A DNA stretch of 64,000 bases from Xestospongia bergquistia (lineage: Eukaryota; Porifera; Demospongiae; Haplosclerida; Petrosiidae), in contig OZ014412.1 of NCBI GenBank assembly GCA_963965975.1, forward strand, positions 64,501 to 128,500, in the 5' to 3' direction. Positions 26,601 to 39,500 of the stretch are shown here, piece after piece (the first letter of the stretch is position 1; each line of letters opens with the position of its first letter). The notes under the pieces were generated by a model. That model had not been told where the DNA came from and did no database searches. It saw nothing but the letters and a program-made list of their open reading frames with translations. Position numbers and translations under genes: made by a program.

Positions 26601-29600
26601 TGATGATACCACTGTTGATCTTTTAATTAAAGCTGGAGCTAATGTTGATTTTATTAATAATGTAAGTTTATGACATGACAATCTATAATGTTTGATTTAT
26701 TTCTTTAAAAAGAAATTAGCAAAATAGCTAATTCTTAAGTAATAATTTATACAACTAATAATTCTGAACAACCAGTAAACATCATTATGATCTCATAATG
26801 ATAAGATCACAATACATTATAGGAGTGAACAAGAAAGTCTAAATTTGAGCAAACATACTTAAAGCTTAGACTGACTGCCTGAGTTAGAAGAACTATAGAT
26901 TGTAAATTTGAAATTAAAAAGTCTATTTATTTGAGTAGAAACAGTCAAAAGCACATGTTTCCAATGTAATCTTATAACAACTTCAATACATTATATAATG
27001 TGTGTTACTTGGTTAAAAGCAAAAGTAAAATTTCTCTGATTCCATTTCTTCATTTTAGTGTCCAATAACACATTAACATATTGTTGTGGTACTATATCCT
27101 CATCTTACTTATAAATTATTATTTACAAGATCTATCTATTATCTATACATAAATTATTATCAGAATAAAGGATATGTGTATTAATGTGATGATATAGTTA
27201 TTTACAAGGTTAAAGATAACATGAAGTGCACTTGTATGCAGTACACATATAAAGCAAGTTTTTATATTACTCGATGTTTTTAGACATTGTATTGTATAAA
27301 TATAGTTATGCAGTTATGCCCTTTTTAAAAATAAAGACTTTTTAAATTCATGGAGTCAAGACTTTCTTTGCAATTATCCACAAATGACTGACTAGAAAAA
27401 TGCCATGACTGAGTGTGGTCTATAAATATAAGCTTATAGTCAGGGTATTGAGCAAAACTAACAATTTCTTAATGTAGCTAGCCCTGAAAATTGATTTCTC
27501 AGATTACCTAGCATAGTTGAAGCTGTTCTGTCAGAAGTGCATTTACCTAACCAATTGCTTCTCATTATATTAAGCTTTGAGACATGTCAAAACTTGATGC
27601 AACTGTCCTGAGTTAACTAACCTGACATTATCATAGTATACATATCTACATGTAGTACATGTTTTGAATTCACTTAAATGTAACAAGTACATTTACTTTT
27701 ACTATACAATGGAGACATTTATTTGTTAATCTTTGCCTGACTATAATAGAAAGCCAAATAAAATAAATAACCTTTCTGAGTTACTTTTTAGCAAATGAAA
27801 TTTTTTAAAAAGTATTTATAATAACAAATACATTTACTAATCACAGATCCATTGGAAATATGATTGTTACTTCAAGCAAAGTCTTTTTCTAATTAGCTTG
27901 CAACAATTGGTCATAATGTATATACTACAATGTACTTGTATTTGTAATACAATATTTAATGCTTTACATGTGGAGTGATATATTATATTTAAACTTTACG
28001 GGTGTGGTTTTTTTTTAACAACAGCTTATTTTTTATTAGATAGATAGACATAACATATGACATAACACTTTTTACAGAATTTTATTTATAGTGTGTGTCA
28101 GTAGTTACTGAGGGTCTTGATCATTTAATATTCTATACTTAGTTGTCTTGTTAGTGAACAGAGCAAAATGTCTTATAGGTGACTATAGTTTCAGTAAGAT
28201 TGCATGTAATACACTTGACTTTTACATGAATATTTGAAGTATTAATATTATGTATTCATTGTCAGCAATCAAAATGTTTTACGTTGCTTTAAACAAACTC
28301 TTTTATTGTGGCATGTGTAGAACATGTTTTGGACATTTTCTTTGACAAGTGTATGCCTTGTATTCTAACAGTATTTGTTACAAACTGTATATGTACACTT
28401 ACATGTATACCAGTTGCCCTTTGACATACAAAATATAATACATTATCCTCCTTTAATATTAATTTAGTTTAATTGTAACATATACATGATTATACTCACT
28501 ATTTAATTTGATGTTTCTCACATGACATTTATCTTTGTATATATATAGGAAGGCAAGACTCCTCTCTTTGTTGCATCAGAGAAAGGTTTCAATGAAATTA
28601 TCCAATTGTTACTAAATGCTAATGCTAATACTGAATTAGCAAACAATGTAAGTTGTCTCATGTAAGATAATTATTGTATTTCTTTGATTAAATACTTTGA
28701 TGTTTATTTAACTCATTAAAACAAGGCAGTTGTTTATTTAATCTAGTTATATCACTATAAAAGTTGATTAGATGATTTAATCAATATATGATTATATAAC
28801 CCAAATGTAAAGTAAAAATAATAATAGTTTTATTCTAATGTATGATCCAATTATCTAAACATTCCTAATGTACCTTAAGATTGATTGTATAACAATATAT
28901 TGTTAAATCAACCAATTAATGTTTGTAATGATTTACTCTTGCCTGACAAAAGTAAAGAATGTTACTGTTGTACATGTTTTTGTTTTATAAACTTTGAGAG
29001 TCACTTATAACAAATTATAACTTGTCATTTTAAAGCTTTTGTAAATATAATAAAAGGGTTACTAATGACAGATGCATCTCGTGCATGAGAGCAAGTTACT
29101 TTTGAGTGATATGTTTTTTTCTGATAAGCTTAATTTTCTTAAGCTACTATAGAAAACTATCTTGAGATTCAATTCACTCTTATTTTGTAATGCTTTAAGG
29201 TATATGAAAAAGTAACATAACTCCTCTGAATGAAATACTTTATCATGGAAATACAGCACACATCTACAAGTAACACATCCACTTTAATGTGACAAGTACA
29301 TATACATTTACTATACACATATTTACTACAACCTGTACATGTATGTTTACATGTATACTAGTTTTCCTTTGATATTAAACACACAAACATATATTATTTT
29401 ATTGTTAATTTAGTTTTGTTTTATAATATTTTCTATGATATATGTTGTTACTCTTTAGATGTAACATATACATGATTATATTCACTATTTAATTTGATAT
29501 TCCTCACATGGCATTTATCTCTGTATATATATAGGATGGTAAGACTCCTCTCTATGTTGCATCAGATGAAGGTCACAATGAAGTTGTACAACTGTTACTA

Positions 29601-29624
29601 AAGGCTAATGCTAGTATGATCTGA
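20614..29624 (+). CDS. Ankyrin-repeat gene, unit 1 (truncated paralogue)
   Basis: Eleven intact phase-0 exons, one ankyrin repeat each: 20614-20709, 21037-21135, 21681-21779, 22331-22429, 22779-22877, 23400-23498, 24051-24149, 24658-24756, 25520-25618, 26563-26661, 28549-28647. All but the first (96) are 99 bases with ag acceptors and gtaagt or gtcagt donors. Motifs such as DGxTPLHLAC, GHDKVVQVLLDHG and VDVQDK are classic ankyrin. Exon 12 (29535-29632) has lost one base compared with its paralogue at 38,829, so the frame stops at TGA 29,622-29,624. With the candidate leader at 16,070 the product would be a 399-residue ankyrin-only protein. The ROC-COR module is absent and only scraps of the death exon remain downstream. 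Ankyrin stacks bind proteins; no catalytic role is seen. It may be a pseudogene, a decoy protein, or the 5' part of one large gene with unit 2. Confidence 0.75.
21650..24770 (+). repeat. In-register amplification of an ankyrin exon with its intron
   Basis: Exons at 21,681, 22,331, 23,400, 24,051 and 24,658 are near-copies (GLTPLHLAC..GHDKVVQVLLDH), and so are the flanking introns. Each is preceded by catcta/attttactaaagttgacaataatg and followed by tcagtaacatat/catttgttcat. Spacing is about 650, 1,069 (with a different exon inserted at 22,779), 651 and 607 bases. Unit 2 has a single exon of this type (34,487). Confidence 0.85.
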
Positions 29625-30074
29625 AAAACAAGGCAAGTTTTCTCATCTTCAATTGTATTGCTTCTTAATTAATTTTATCAATTACTGCAAACTAGATGTT
29701 ATTTGCATTTAATTTGAAACATTTTAAACCTGGTATTAAAACTTGGGATACAGACATGTTTTCAATCTTGACTCTTTTTGTTGACACTTAACTGGCCATA
29801 AATAGAAATATTAACTGTTCTTTTCATCACTTTGTCAACACTTTCTGTATTACTTTTTTACCAAGCTATAAGTTGTCTTTTCAAAGACTTTTATAATAAC
29901 AAAAGTGGTTGCTATTTATAGATATGCTTGAAACATGACTGTTACTTCAAGCAAAGCTTTTTCTAATAATCTTGCAACAACTATTTATAATACAATATTT
30001 TATGCGTTATGTGTGTAGTGACATAAACACTTAAAAGTTGACAGTTTAATGTTAGATGTCTACTATTAACAAGT

Positions 30075-30125
30075 TGTACAATTGTTACTAAAGGCTAATG
30101 CTAGTACTGATATAGCAAACAATGT
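30075..30125 (+). pseudogene. Half ankyrin exon
   Basis: The 3' 17 codons of an ankyrin exon (VVQLLLKANASTDIANN) end at a good gtaagt donor but have no 5' half. The following about 220 bases match the intron after the exon at 28,549. In unit 2 the matching place is an intact exon at 39,613. This is a deletion or recombination scar. Confidence 0.75.
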
Positions 30126-30348
30126 AAGTTGTCTCATGTAAGTAATTATTGCATTTATTTGATTAAATACTTTGATGTTTATTCAATTCATTGAATTAAA
30201 ACAAGGCAGTTGTTTATTTAATCTAGTTATATCACTATAAAAGTTGATTAGATGATTTAATCAATATATGGTTATATAAGCCAAATGTAAAGTAAAAATA
30301 ATAATATTTTTATTCTAATGTATGATCCAATTAACTAAACATTCCTCA

Positions 30349-30820
30349 TTTGAGGTCTCTAAACAGACCTCATAGCAGGTTAGTGTTTAAATGTATTGTC
30401 TCTGACAGCTTAAATAGCTGGTCTCTTCATAAACAGCAAAGTGGTAGATTTATACAGACTTGATGACAAGCTTTATCAGTTTGGTCATTGTTGACAGTAT
30501 TGCAAGTGTTATAAACCTTCCAACCTGCATGGGAGTTAGACTATTGCTAAGCAACCAAATGCTACATTATGTTGCAATAGTGGTGGGTTAGTACAAATCT
30601 TATGATAAGTTACATCAGATATGTCATGGTTCATCGATCTATATGTGTTATGTAAACCAGAATTTTTTAAGAGATTCCCTCTTGGGCAATAGCTGTTTTA
30701 AAATCCCCTTGTTGGCAGGTCTATACAGTGCATATAAACTACCTATTATACATGTATACAATGGCATCAATCAAACCTTTTGGCTTTATTTAAACTAGTA
30801 AATATTATTTGTTGACACAC
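30349..30820. other. Unique filler replacing the ROC-COR part in unit 1
   Basis: Between a break in ankyrin-intron homology (about 30,348) and the start of death-exon homology (30,821), this sequence has no counterpart that I could find in unit 2. It starts with a small inverted motif (gaggtctctaaacagacctc). No coding frame is seen. Confidence 0.4.
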
Positions 30821-30953
30821 TCTGTCATTTTTTATTGTATGAGTATGATTCTGACTATCAAGGTATTTAATTAGCTTATTTTACAATAAACATCACATAA
30901 TATTTATTCTCTTTTACTGTAAAGGTCAATCATTGAAGTACCAGCAAACATGA
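30821..30953 (+). pseudogene. Death-domain gene 3' remnant
   Basis: 30,821-30,862 matches the last 42 bases of the death-domain exon of unit 2 (CHFLLYEYDSD), with its donor at 30,863. 30,925-30,953 matches the 29-base terminal exon (QSLKYQQT then TGA at 30,951) after its aaag acceptor. The rest of the death domain is missing, so it cannot fold. Confidence 0.8.
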
Positions 30954-31037
30954 ATTTGTTCAGTTGCTCACAGAAATGACAGTATATAATCTATATATGT
31001 TTGTATATGATGTACATGAATGTTTGTTGTATCTATG

Positions 31038-32125
31038 TTTATTACATTGCTTATATTAACTATATGCTGTTTATTACATTGCTTACATTAACTATATGCT
31101 GTTTATTACATTGCTTACATTAACAATATGCTGTTTATTACATTGTTTACATTAATTATATGCTGTTTATTACATTGCTTACATTAACTATATGCTGTTT
31201 ATTACATTGCTTGCATTAACTATATGCTGTTTATTACATTGCTTACATTAACTATATGCTGTTTATTACATTGCTTACATTAACTATATGCTGTTTATTA
31301 CATTGCTTGCATTAACTATATGCTGTTTATTACATTGCTTACATTAACTATATGCTGTTTATTACATTGCTTACATTAACAATATGCTGTTTATTACATT
31401 GTTTACATTAATTATATGCTGTTTATTATATTACTTACATTAACTATATGCTGTTTATTACATTGCTTGCATTAACTATATGCTGTTTATTACATTGCTT
31501 GCATTAACTATATGCTGTTTATTACATTGCTTGCATTAACTATATGCTGTTTATTACATTGCTTGCATTAACTATATGCTGTTTATTACATTGCTTGCAT
31601 TAACTATATGCTGTTTATTACATTGCTTACATTAACTATATGCTGTTTATTACATTGCTTACATTAACTATATGCTGTTTATTACATTGCTTGCATTAAC
31701 TATATGCTGTTTATTACATTGCTTACATTAACTATATGCTGTTTATTACATTGCTTACATTAACAATATGCTGTTTATTACATTGTTTACATTAATTATA
31801 TGCTGTTTATTATATTGCTTACATTAACTATATGCTGTTTATTACATTGCTTGCATTAACTATATGCTGTTTATTACATTGCTTGCATTAACTATATGCT
31901 GTTTATTACATTGCTTGCATTAACTATATGCTGTTTATTACATTGCTTACATTAACAATATGCTGTTTATTACATTGTTTACATTAATTATATGCTGTTT
32001 ATTATATTGCTTACATTAACTATATGCTGTTTATTACATTGCTTGCATTAACTATATGCTGTTTATTACATTGCTTGCATTAACTATATGCTGTTTATTA
32101 CATTGCTTACATTAACTATATGCTG
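31038..32125 (+). repeat. 32-bp minisatellite, 34 copies
   Basis: Unit of 32 bases beginning TTTATTACATTGC and ending ACTATATGCTG. The span is exactly 34 units, with variants (gcttac / gcttgc / gtttac; aactatat / aacaatat / aattatat) arranged in recurring blocks, so higher-order duplication occurred. The same unit occurs exactly three times at the homologous place in unit 2 (52,396-52,491). There are no spacers, so it is not a CRISPR array. Confidence 0.95.
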
Positions 32126-33370
32126 TGAAATGTTTTAACTCTATTAGTTATTATTTCAACAGTTTATTACCTTTGATTATATAATATACAACATCTTTAG
32201 TGTATGTGTACATATTTTACTGCTGCTTTATTTTAGAATTGCACTTCAAGCTTTAAGATTTTTTTTTATTTTGATCTTATGACCTATATGTGTTGCTATT
32301 TTGGGTTATTTTATGTTATGCTTTATAATATTGTACTTTAGATATATATATATATATATTATATGAAGATATAAACCTTTTAAAATTTGCTTTATAAAAC
32401 AGTTTCTTATAAATTATTAAACATACAGAACATATAAACTGGACACACAGCTTAAAATTAGTTTTCAAGTAAAACTATACTTCATGTTCCTGTAGATAAA
32501 TATACTGTTCATAGTTGATGGGACAATATCATCTAGTTCATTGTCATTGCCTCTTACAGAAGGAGAAACAGACTCCAAAACTGTTGGCATAAATACATAG
32601 TCCATAATTGTTCTGTTCATCTGTATATACTTTTTTTGTTGTAATATTTGTCATTTCCAATAGAACACTGAGATAATTATTTTATAATTAGATTCCAATG
32701 TATTGTTAATAAGGCCTAAATGGCTCCACCTACATTTCAATTTCTTCCCATATGTCTAAACCCAATTGCATTATTACTATTAATACAAAATTCAAAATGC
32801 ATTTTACACACAATGCAATACCTATTTTAAACTAAATCTATTGTGTGTGTCAATTGCATGAACAATCCATACTAGATATGCAGGCAGATCTAGACAGAGT
32901 CTCTTAGAAAGTTCTCAAGCAAGTCCACTAGAACAGACTGAAAACACAAGTAATCTATTTCTGAGTGTTGTGACAAATGGTTAAACTTGTAGCCATTGGC
33001 ATAGATTTATATGTACTGATCTCCATCAGTTTGTAACGAGTTCCACTGCAGTAGACTAGCGAAGTATAAAATAGCATCCATAAATCTGACCTCCTCTCTA
33101 TTTGTTGAATCAGCAATGTTTGCTTAGTCAGCCAATGATGTAAGTGTTATCATTGTTTACTTTGTTTACTTAGTAATTGATGTAAGTGTTGTTTTTGTTA
33201 TTATTATTATTCAGCAATGTTTCAAAACATATACTAACGAACTGATTTCTTCTGATACTATTGTGTCTATTGTGTCATGTAATATTTACTTCTATTTCAT
33301 TTTTTATTTTTCATAATTTAAAATAGAATGTAAATGATAATAGCAAATTGACACAATTAATAGGAAAATT
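32126..33370 (+). other. Downstream part of unit 1; no gene
   Basis: Homologous to 52,492-53,670 and about 53,943-54,040 of unit 2. The piece equivalent to 53,668-53,942 is deleted, which cuts the COP1-like exon (33,215 to about 33,262). Includes a short TA run near 32,342. Confidence 0.6.
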
Positions 33371-33519
33371 GAGTAAAGTACATGTACATTATATACATGA
33401 ATATATGTATTGATTACATATCATCAATGTTGTCTAGTAATATATATCACTGATATAGTTCTAACATATACTACTATCAGTTATTTCATGTATAATGTGT
33501 GTCTAACTCTTTATATTAG

Positions 33520-36500
33520 GAGGAATACCTTGTTGAGGCAGCTTGTAATGGTGATCTTAATGTAATAAAGAGTGCCATAGAAGATGGCTCTGTTCATGTT
33601 AATGCTATAGATGAAGTAAGTCCATGTTATACATATAATAATTACTGACTTATAGACATTGTTTAACAATATGTATTAATATGACAAACAGTTATAATAA
33701 TATTCATAGAAATAGTAATACCAGATTTATAATACAGCGTTAACATTATACTATCAAGAATGACACCATATTGATGTAAACTGTAAAAAATGTCACAATT
33801 ATCTGATAACAGTTCTATATTGTACATGTGACTATGTTATATGAACCTGATATCTACAAATGGTATTTATTATCTAAAAATACATGTAGATTTAGTACAG
33901 TGTGATTAAATTATATGATACTTTCTCTGTCTCTACTTAGTATGGCAGGACTATGTTACATCATGCTGCTAATAATGGACATAATAATATCATGAGTTGT
34001 TTGCTTTGTATTAGTGCAGACCCCAACAAACAAGATAAGGTAAGTATTTATAGATAATGTTATAAGTTACAAATTATTATAGTAATGTACTTAATATCAT
34101 ATGATAAGTACATGACTTTTATGTTTATATTGTTACATATGACTATCACAGTAAACTATTGTTTATTGTGTCAAATATCACTGCAATTATATAATGTACA
34201 ATATATATTATTTAATTGAAGATTGTTTGTGTTAACTTTGTGCTTTGAATATAATAATAACGACTGGTGATAATATACATACTGCAAATGTAGTTGTTAT
34301 GACTTCACACTTTATTTTAAAGTTTTGAGGTGTAATTTATTATAAAAGACAGTTATATTTAATTTTATATTAGGTAGACATAATCTATAATGAAGTAACT
34401 TTAACAGAATATGAATGTTATGTTGTATCATTCACTTTTTCCCTACAAATTTACTAAAGTTAACAATAATGTTATATCTTATTTAGAATGGCATAACTCC
34501 ATTGCACTTAGCATGTTCCAATGGTCATGATAAAGTAGTACAAGTATTACTTGACCATGGTGTTCAAGTGGATGTACAAAGGAAGGTCAGTAAAATATCA
34601 TTTGTTCATTTTAAGTTAAGTAGCACAACAGAATTTAATAAAGTTACTTTTGTCATAAAATTTGATAATGTGTTAATGAAAGTGTTAAATGTCTTATAAA
34701 ATGAGTGATGGTATTATCCTTACTACAATACATTTGTAGATGTAGTTGTATTTGGAATTCAATTTATATTTGCATTAATGCTATGATTTAGTTTTGCATG
34801 TAAAGCTTAGAGGTGTGGTTTAGTATTTAAAATGGTTTTATAGAATTTTATATTTATATACATGATTATACTAATTTGATGTTTCCCACATGACACTTCA
34901 TATCTGAGACATTACTCAGTAAACATGTTCAACTATCACATACTTGTAACCTAAAGCTTGTGTCTCTTGTAAAAGTTTTACTTGTTTGTTTAAATTAGAG
35001 CAATTATTTATTTCATAAATTAGTGTACTGGACATATTGATATTTTGCAGTAGTATTTGCTAATATATTGTATCCTATCTATTTATTGAATATATGTTTT
35101 ATATTATGAAGTTTACTAGTAGAATATAGCTACATTAGAATGAACATATATGACAGATAATTTAAATGAAAAGTTGTACCAAAATAAGAACAAGTTTGGT
35201 ACACTGATTACTAAATGATCTATGTCTTTTCATGGCAGACTTTTAAAAAATTAAACTGTGCTTTTGTGGGCTTCTATAAATATGTAGTTCACATGCCATA
35301 CTGAATGCATCCATTCAATGTTTAGTGGTTTAGTTTTGATAATATATTTTTAAGACCATATTCATTCCTTTTAGACCTTCCAAATGACTTCTTAACAAAT
35401 TATAACTTGTCATTTTGAACCTTATTCATAATAGTCAAAGTGTTTACTAATAACAGATACATTTGAAGCATAATTGTTGCTAAGACTGCAATAATTGGAA
35501 CGTTTTCTAATATTACTTAATAATGTTTTTGGTATGTTTGTTAGGATGGCAAAACTCCATTGGACATAGCAATTCACAAAGGATATGATAAAGTGATAGA
35601 ACTATTTCATTGCCATGGTGTTCAAGTTGATGTTCCAGACAAGGTCAGTGATATATAATGTAATCATATTAAGTTAACTTAATATTTATATGTAATTGTA
35701 CTGAATATTTTAATATTTACATAATGGTAACAAATAAACCTTCTGTGATCTATCTGTAGTGCTTTTGAAATATCTTTCATAATTTGATGAGCACATTGTA
35801 TGTACATAGTTATTAAAGAATTTATATAATTCTTAAGTTCACAGAAGTGAATGATAAAAAATTAGACTAAAAATTACAAAATAAACTAAAAAACCTATCC
35901 TTTGTCAGAACTATAGCAGATAATACTTTTTGGCTTAGATTATAATCCAACTTAGTTGGATGTAACTATAGACAGTTTCTCTTAAAATACTAAGTTATTA
36001 AACTGAAAAGTCCACCTAAATTTTGATATGTTAATTAAAAACAGATGGGTGGGACTAAATTTCCTAATGAATAAAAAGAATAATGAATTTTGATTCACGC
36101 AGGCTAATGTTTCACCAAACCCCGTCAGCGGTACAACCTGGTTTTCAATGTTTTAAAGAAATTGACAAAAGAAACTCAGTATTTTAGTAGTCACTTTAAC
36201 CCAGCTACCATTGTCAATATATATGTGCACTTATTCTAAAGACTTTACAACATTAGAGCCATTCCCATAATGATTAAATGAGAGTACAATATATTAGGAT
36301 CAAGCTGTAGGGTGATTCTATCTACACATACATGATATACATATTATGTTACAAGTACATGTACTATTAAAAATTAATTTTGTTGAATTTGAAGATGTGC
36401 ACTGATGCCCTTATCTCTCCATGTATATTCACAAACATGTTTAATCATACATAAAAGTAACAAGGTTAATAACATTATAACATATGTTAAAAAGAAAAGT

Positions 36501-39500
36501 GTGATGTCAATTCAGATCTCTTTTAGAATACAATTTTATTATAATATATCATGTATTCTCTATTGTATACAGAATGGTGACACAACATTATACAAAGCAT
36601 GTTCTAGAGGTGATGATACCACTGTTGATCTTTTAATTAAAGCTGGAGCTAATGTTGATATTGTTAATAATGTAAGTTTATGACATGACAATCTATAATG
36701 TTTAATTTATTTCTTTAAAGAGAAATTAGCAAAATAGCTAATTCTTAAGTAATAATTTATACAACTAATAATTCTGAACAGCCAGTAAACATCATTATGA
36801 TCTCATAATGATAAGATCACAATACACTATAGGACTCTATTTCCTCATTTTAGTGTGCAATAACACATTAACATATTGTTGTGGTACTATATACTCATCT
36901 TACTTATAAATTATTATTTACAAGATCTATTTATTACCTATAAATAAATTATTATCAGAATAAAGGATATATGTATTAATGTGATGATATAGTTCATCAA
37001 GTACATTTACTTATACTATACAATGTAGACATTTATTTGTTAATCTTTGCCTGATTATAATAGAAAGCCAAATAAAATAAATAACCTTTCTGAGTTACTT
37101 TGTAGCAAATGAAATTTTTTTAAAAGTTTTTATAATAACAAATACATTTTACTAATCACAGATCCATTGGAAATATGATTGTTACTTCAAGCAAAGTGTA
37201 TTTCTAATTAGCTTGCAACAATTGGTCATAATGTATATACTACAATGTACTTGTATTTGTAATACAATATTTAATGCTTTACATGTGGAGTGATATATAA
37301 TATTTAAACTTTATGGGTGTGGTTTGTAATAACAACAGCTTATTTTTTTATTAGATAGATAGACATAACATATAACATAACACTTATTAGTATTAGTTAT
37401 AGTGTGTGTCAGTAGTTACTGAGGGTCTTGATCATTTAATATTCTGTACTTAGTTGTCTTGTTAGTGAACAGAGCAAAATGTCTTATAGGAGACTATAGT
37501 TTCAGTACGATTGCATGTAATACACTTGACTTTTACATGGGTTTTTGAAGCATTAATATTATAGTTTCATTTTCAGCAATCAAAATTTTTTTACGTTGCT
37601 TTAACAAACTCTTTTATTGTGGCATGTGTAGAACATCTTTTGGAGATTTTCTTTGACAAGTGTATGTCTTGTATTCTAACAATATTTGTTACAAACTGTA
37701 TATGTACATTTACATGTATGCCAGTTACCCTTTGACAGACAACATATAATACATTATCCTCCTTTAATATTAATTTAGTTTAATTGTAACATATACATGA
37801 TTATACTCACTATTTAATTTGATGTTCCTCACATGACATTTATCTTTGTATATATAAAGGAAGGCAAGACTCCTCTCTTTGTTGCATCAGAGAAAGGCTT
37901 CAATGAAATTATCCAATTGTTACTAAATGCTAATGCTAATACTGAATTAGCAAACAATGTAAGTTGTCTCTTGTAAGTAATTATTGTATTTCTTTGATTA
38001 GATACTTTGATATTTATTCAACTCATTAAAACAAAGCAGGTGTTTATTTAATCTAGTTATATCACTATAAAAGTTGATCAGATGATTTAATCAATATATG
38101 ATTATATAAGCCAAATGTAAAGTAAAAATAATAATACTAATGTATGATCCAATTATCTAAACATTTCTAATGTACCTTAATATTGATTGTATAACAATAT
38201 ATTGTTAAATCAACCAATTAATGTTTGTAATGATTTACTCTTGCCTGACAAAAGTAAAGAATGTTACTGTTGTACATGTTTTTGTTACTTTATATGAGTC
38301 ACTTATAACAAATTATAACTGGTCATTTTAAAGCTTTTGTAAATATAATAAAAGGATTACTAATCACAGATGCATCTCATGCATGAGAGCAAGTTGCTTT
38401 TGAGTGATATGTTTTTTTCTGATAAGCTTGATTTTCTTAAGCTACTATAGAAAACTATCTTGAGTTTCAATTCACTCTTATTTTGTAATGCTTTAATGTA
38501 TATCAAAAAGTAACATAACTCCTCTGAATGAAATACTTTATCATGGAAATACAGCACACATCTACAAGTAACACATCCACTTTAATGTGACAAGTACATA
38601 TACATTTACTATACACATATTTACTACAACCTGTACATGTATATTTACATGTATACTAGTTTTCCTTTGATATTAAACACACACACATGTATTATTTTAT
38701 TGTTTAGTTTTGTTTTATAATATTTTCTGTGATATATGTTGTTACTCTTTAGATGTAACATATACATGATTATATTCACTATTTAATTTGATATTCCTCA
38801 CATGACATTTATCTCTGTATATATATAGGATGGTAATACTCCTCTCTATGTTGCATCAGATGAAGGCCACAATGAAGTTGTACAACTGTTACTAAAGGCT
38901 GATGCTAGTATGGATCTGAAAAACAAAGCAAGTTTTCTCATCTTCAATTGTATTGCTCCTTAATTAATTTTTGTATTTCATCAATTACTGCAGACTTGAT
39001 GTTATTTGCATGTAATTTGAAACATTTTAAACCTGGTATTAAAACTTGGGATACAGACATGTTTTCAATCTAGAATCTTTTTGTTGACACTTAACTGGCC
39101 ATAAATAGAAATATTAACTGTTCTTTTCATCACTTTGTCAACACTTTCTGTGTTACTTTTTACCAAACTATAAGTTGTTTTTTGAAAGACTTTTATAATA
39201 ACAAAAGTGGCTGCTATTTATAGATATGTTTGAAACATGACTGTTGCTTCAAGCAAAGTTTTTTCTAATAAGCTTGCAACAACTATTTATAATACAATAT
39301 TTTATGCGTTATGTGTGCAGTGACATAAACACTGAAAAGTTGACAGTTTAATGTTAGAGGTTTGCTATTAACAACAGTTTATTTATATTTTATATTAGAT
39401 AGACATAACATATGATGATATAGCACTTTTGCAGCATTAGTTGTACTACGTATCAGTAGTTATACTGAGTGACCTGATCATTTCACAATCTTAATTAGTT

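Larger units (their letters stand above)
20465..33370 (+). repeat. Tandem duplication unit 1 (degenerate)
   Basis: Starts at gagtaaagtacatg (20,465), which recurs at 33,371, and ends at aataggaaa (about 33,366), which recurs at about 54,036. Within the unit the order is ankyrin exons, a truncated 3' end, a terminal exon, a minisatellite and downstream sequence. That is the order of unit 2, with the 43.4-52.2 kb equivalent missing. Confidence 0.8.

Noticed and set aside
29062..29259. 65-residue minus-strand open frame, repeated at 38,360-38,557
   Set aside because: Conserved only because both lie in homologous introns of the duplicated ankyrin gene; no splice or family evidence.
31038..32125. 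Regular array that could suggest CRISPR
   Set aside because: Units are contiguous with no spacers, and the context is an animal genome; it is a minisatellite.
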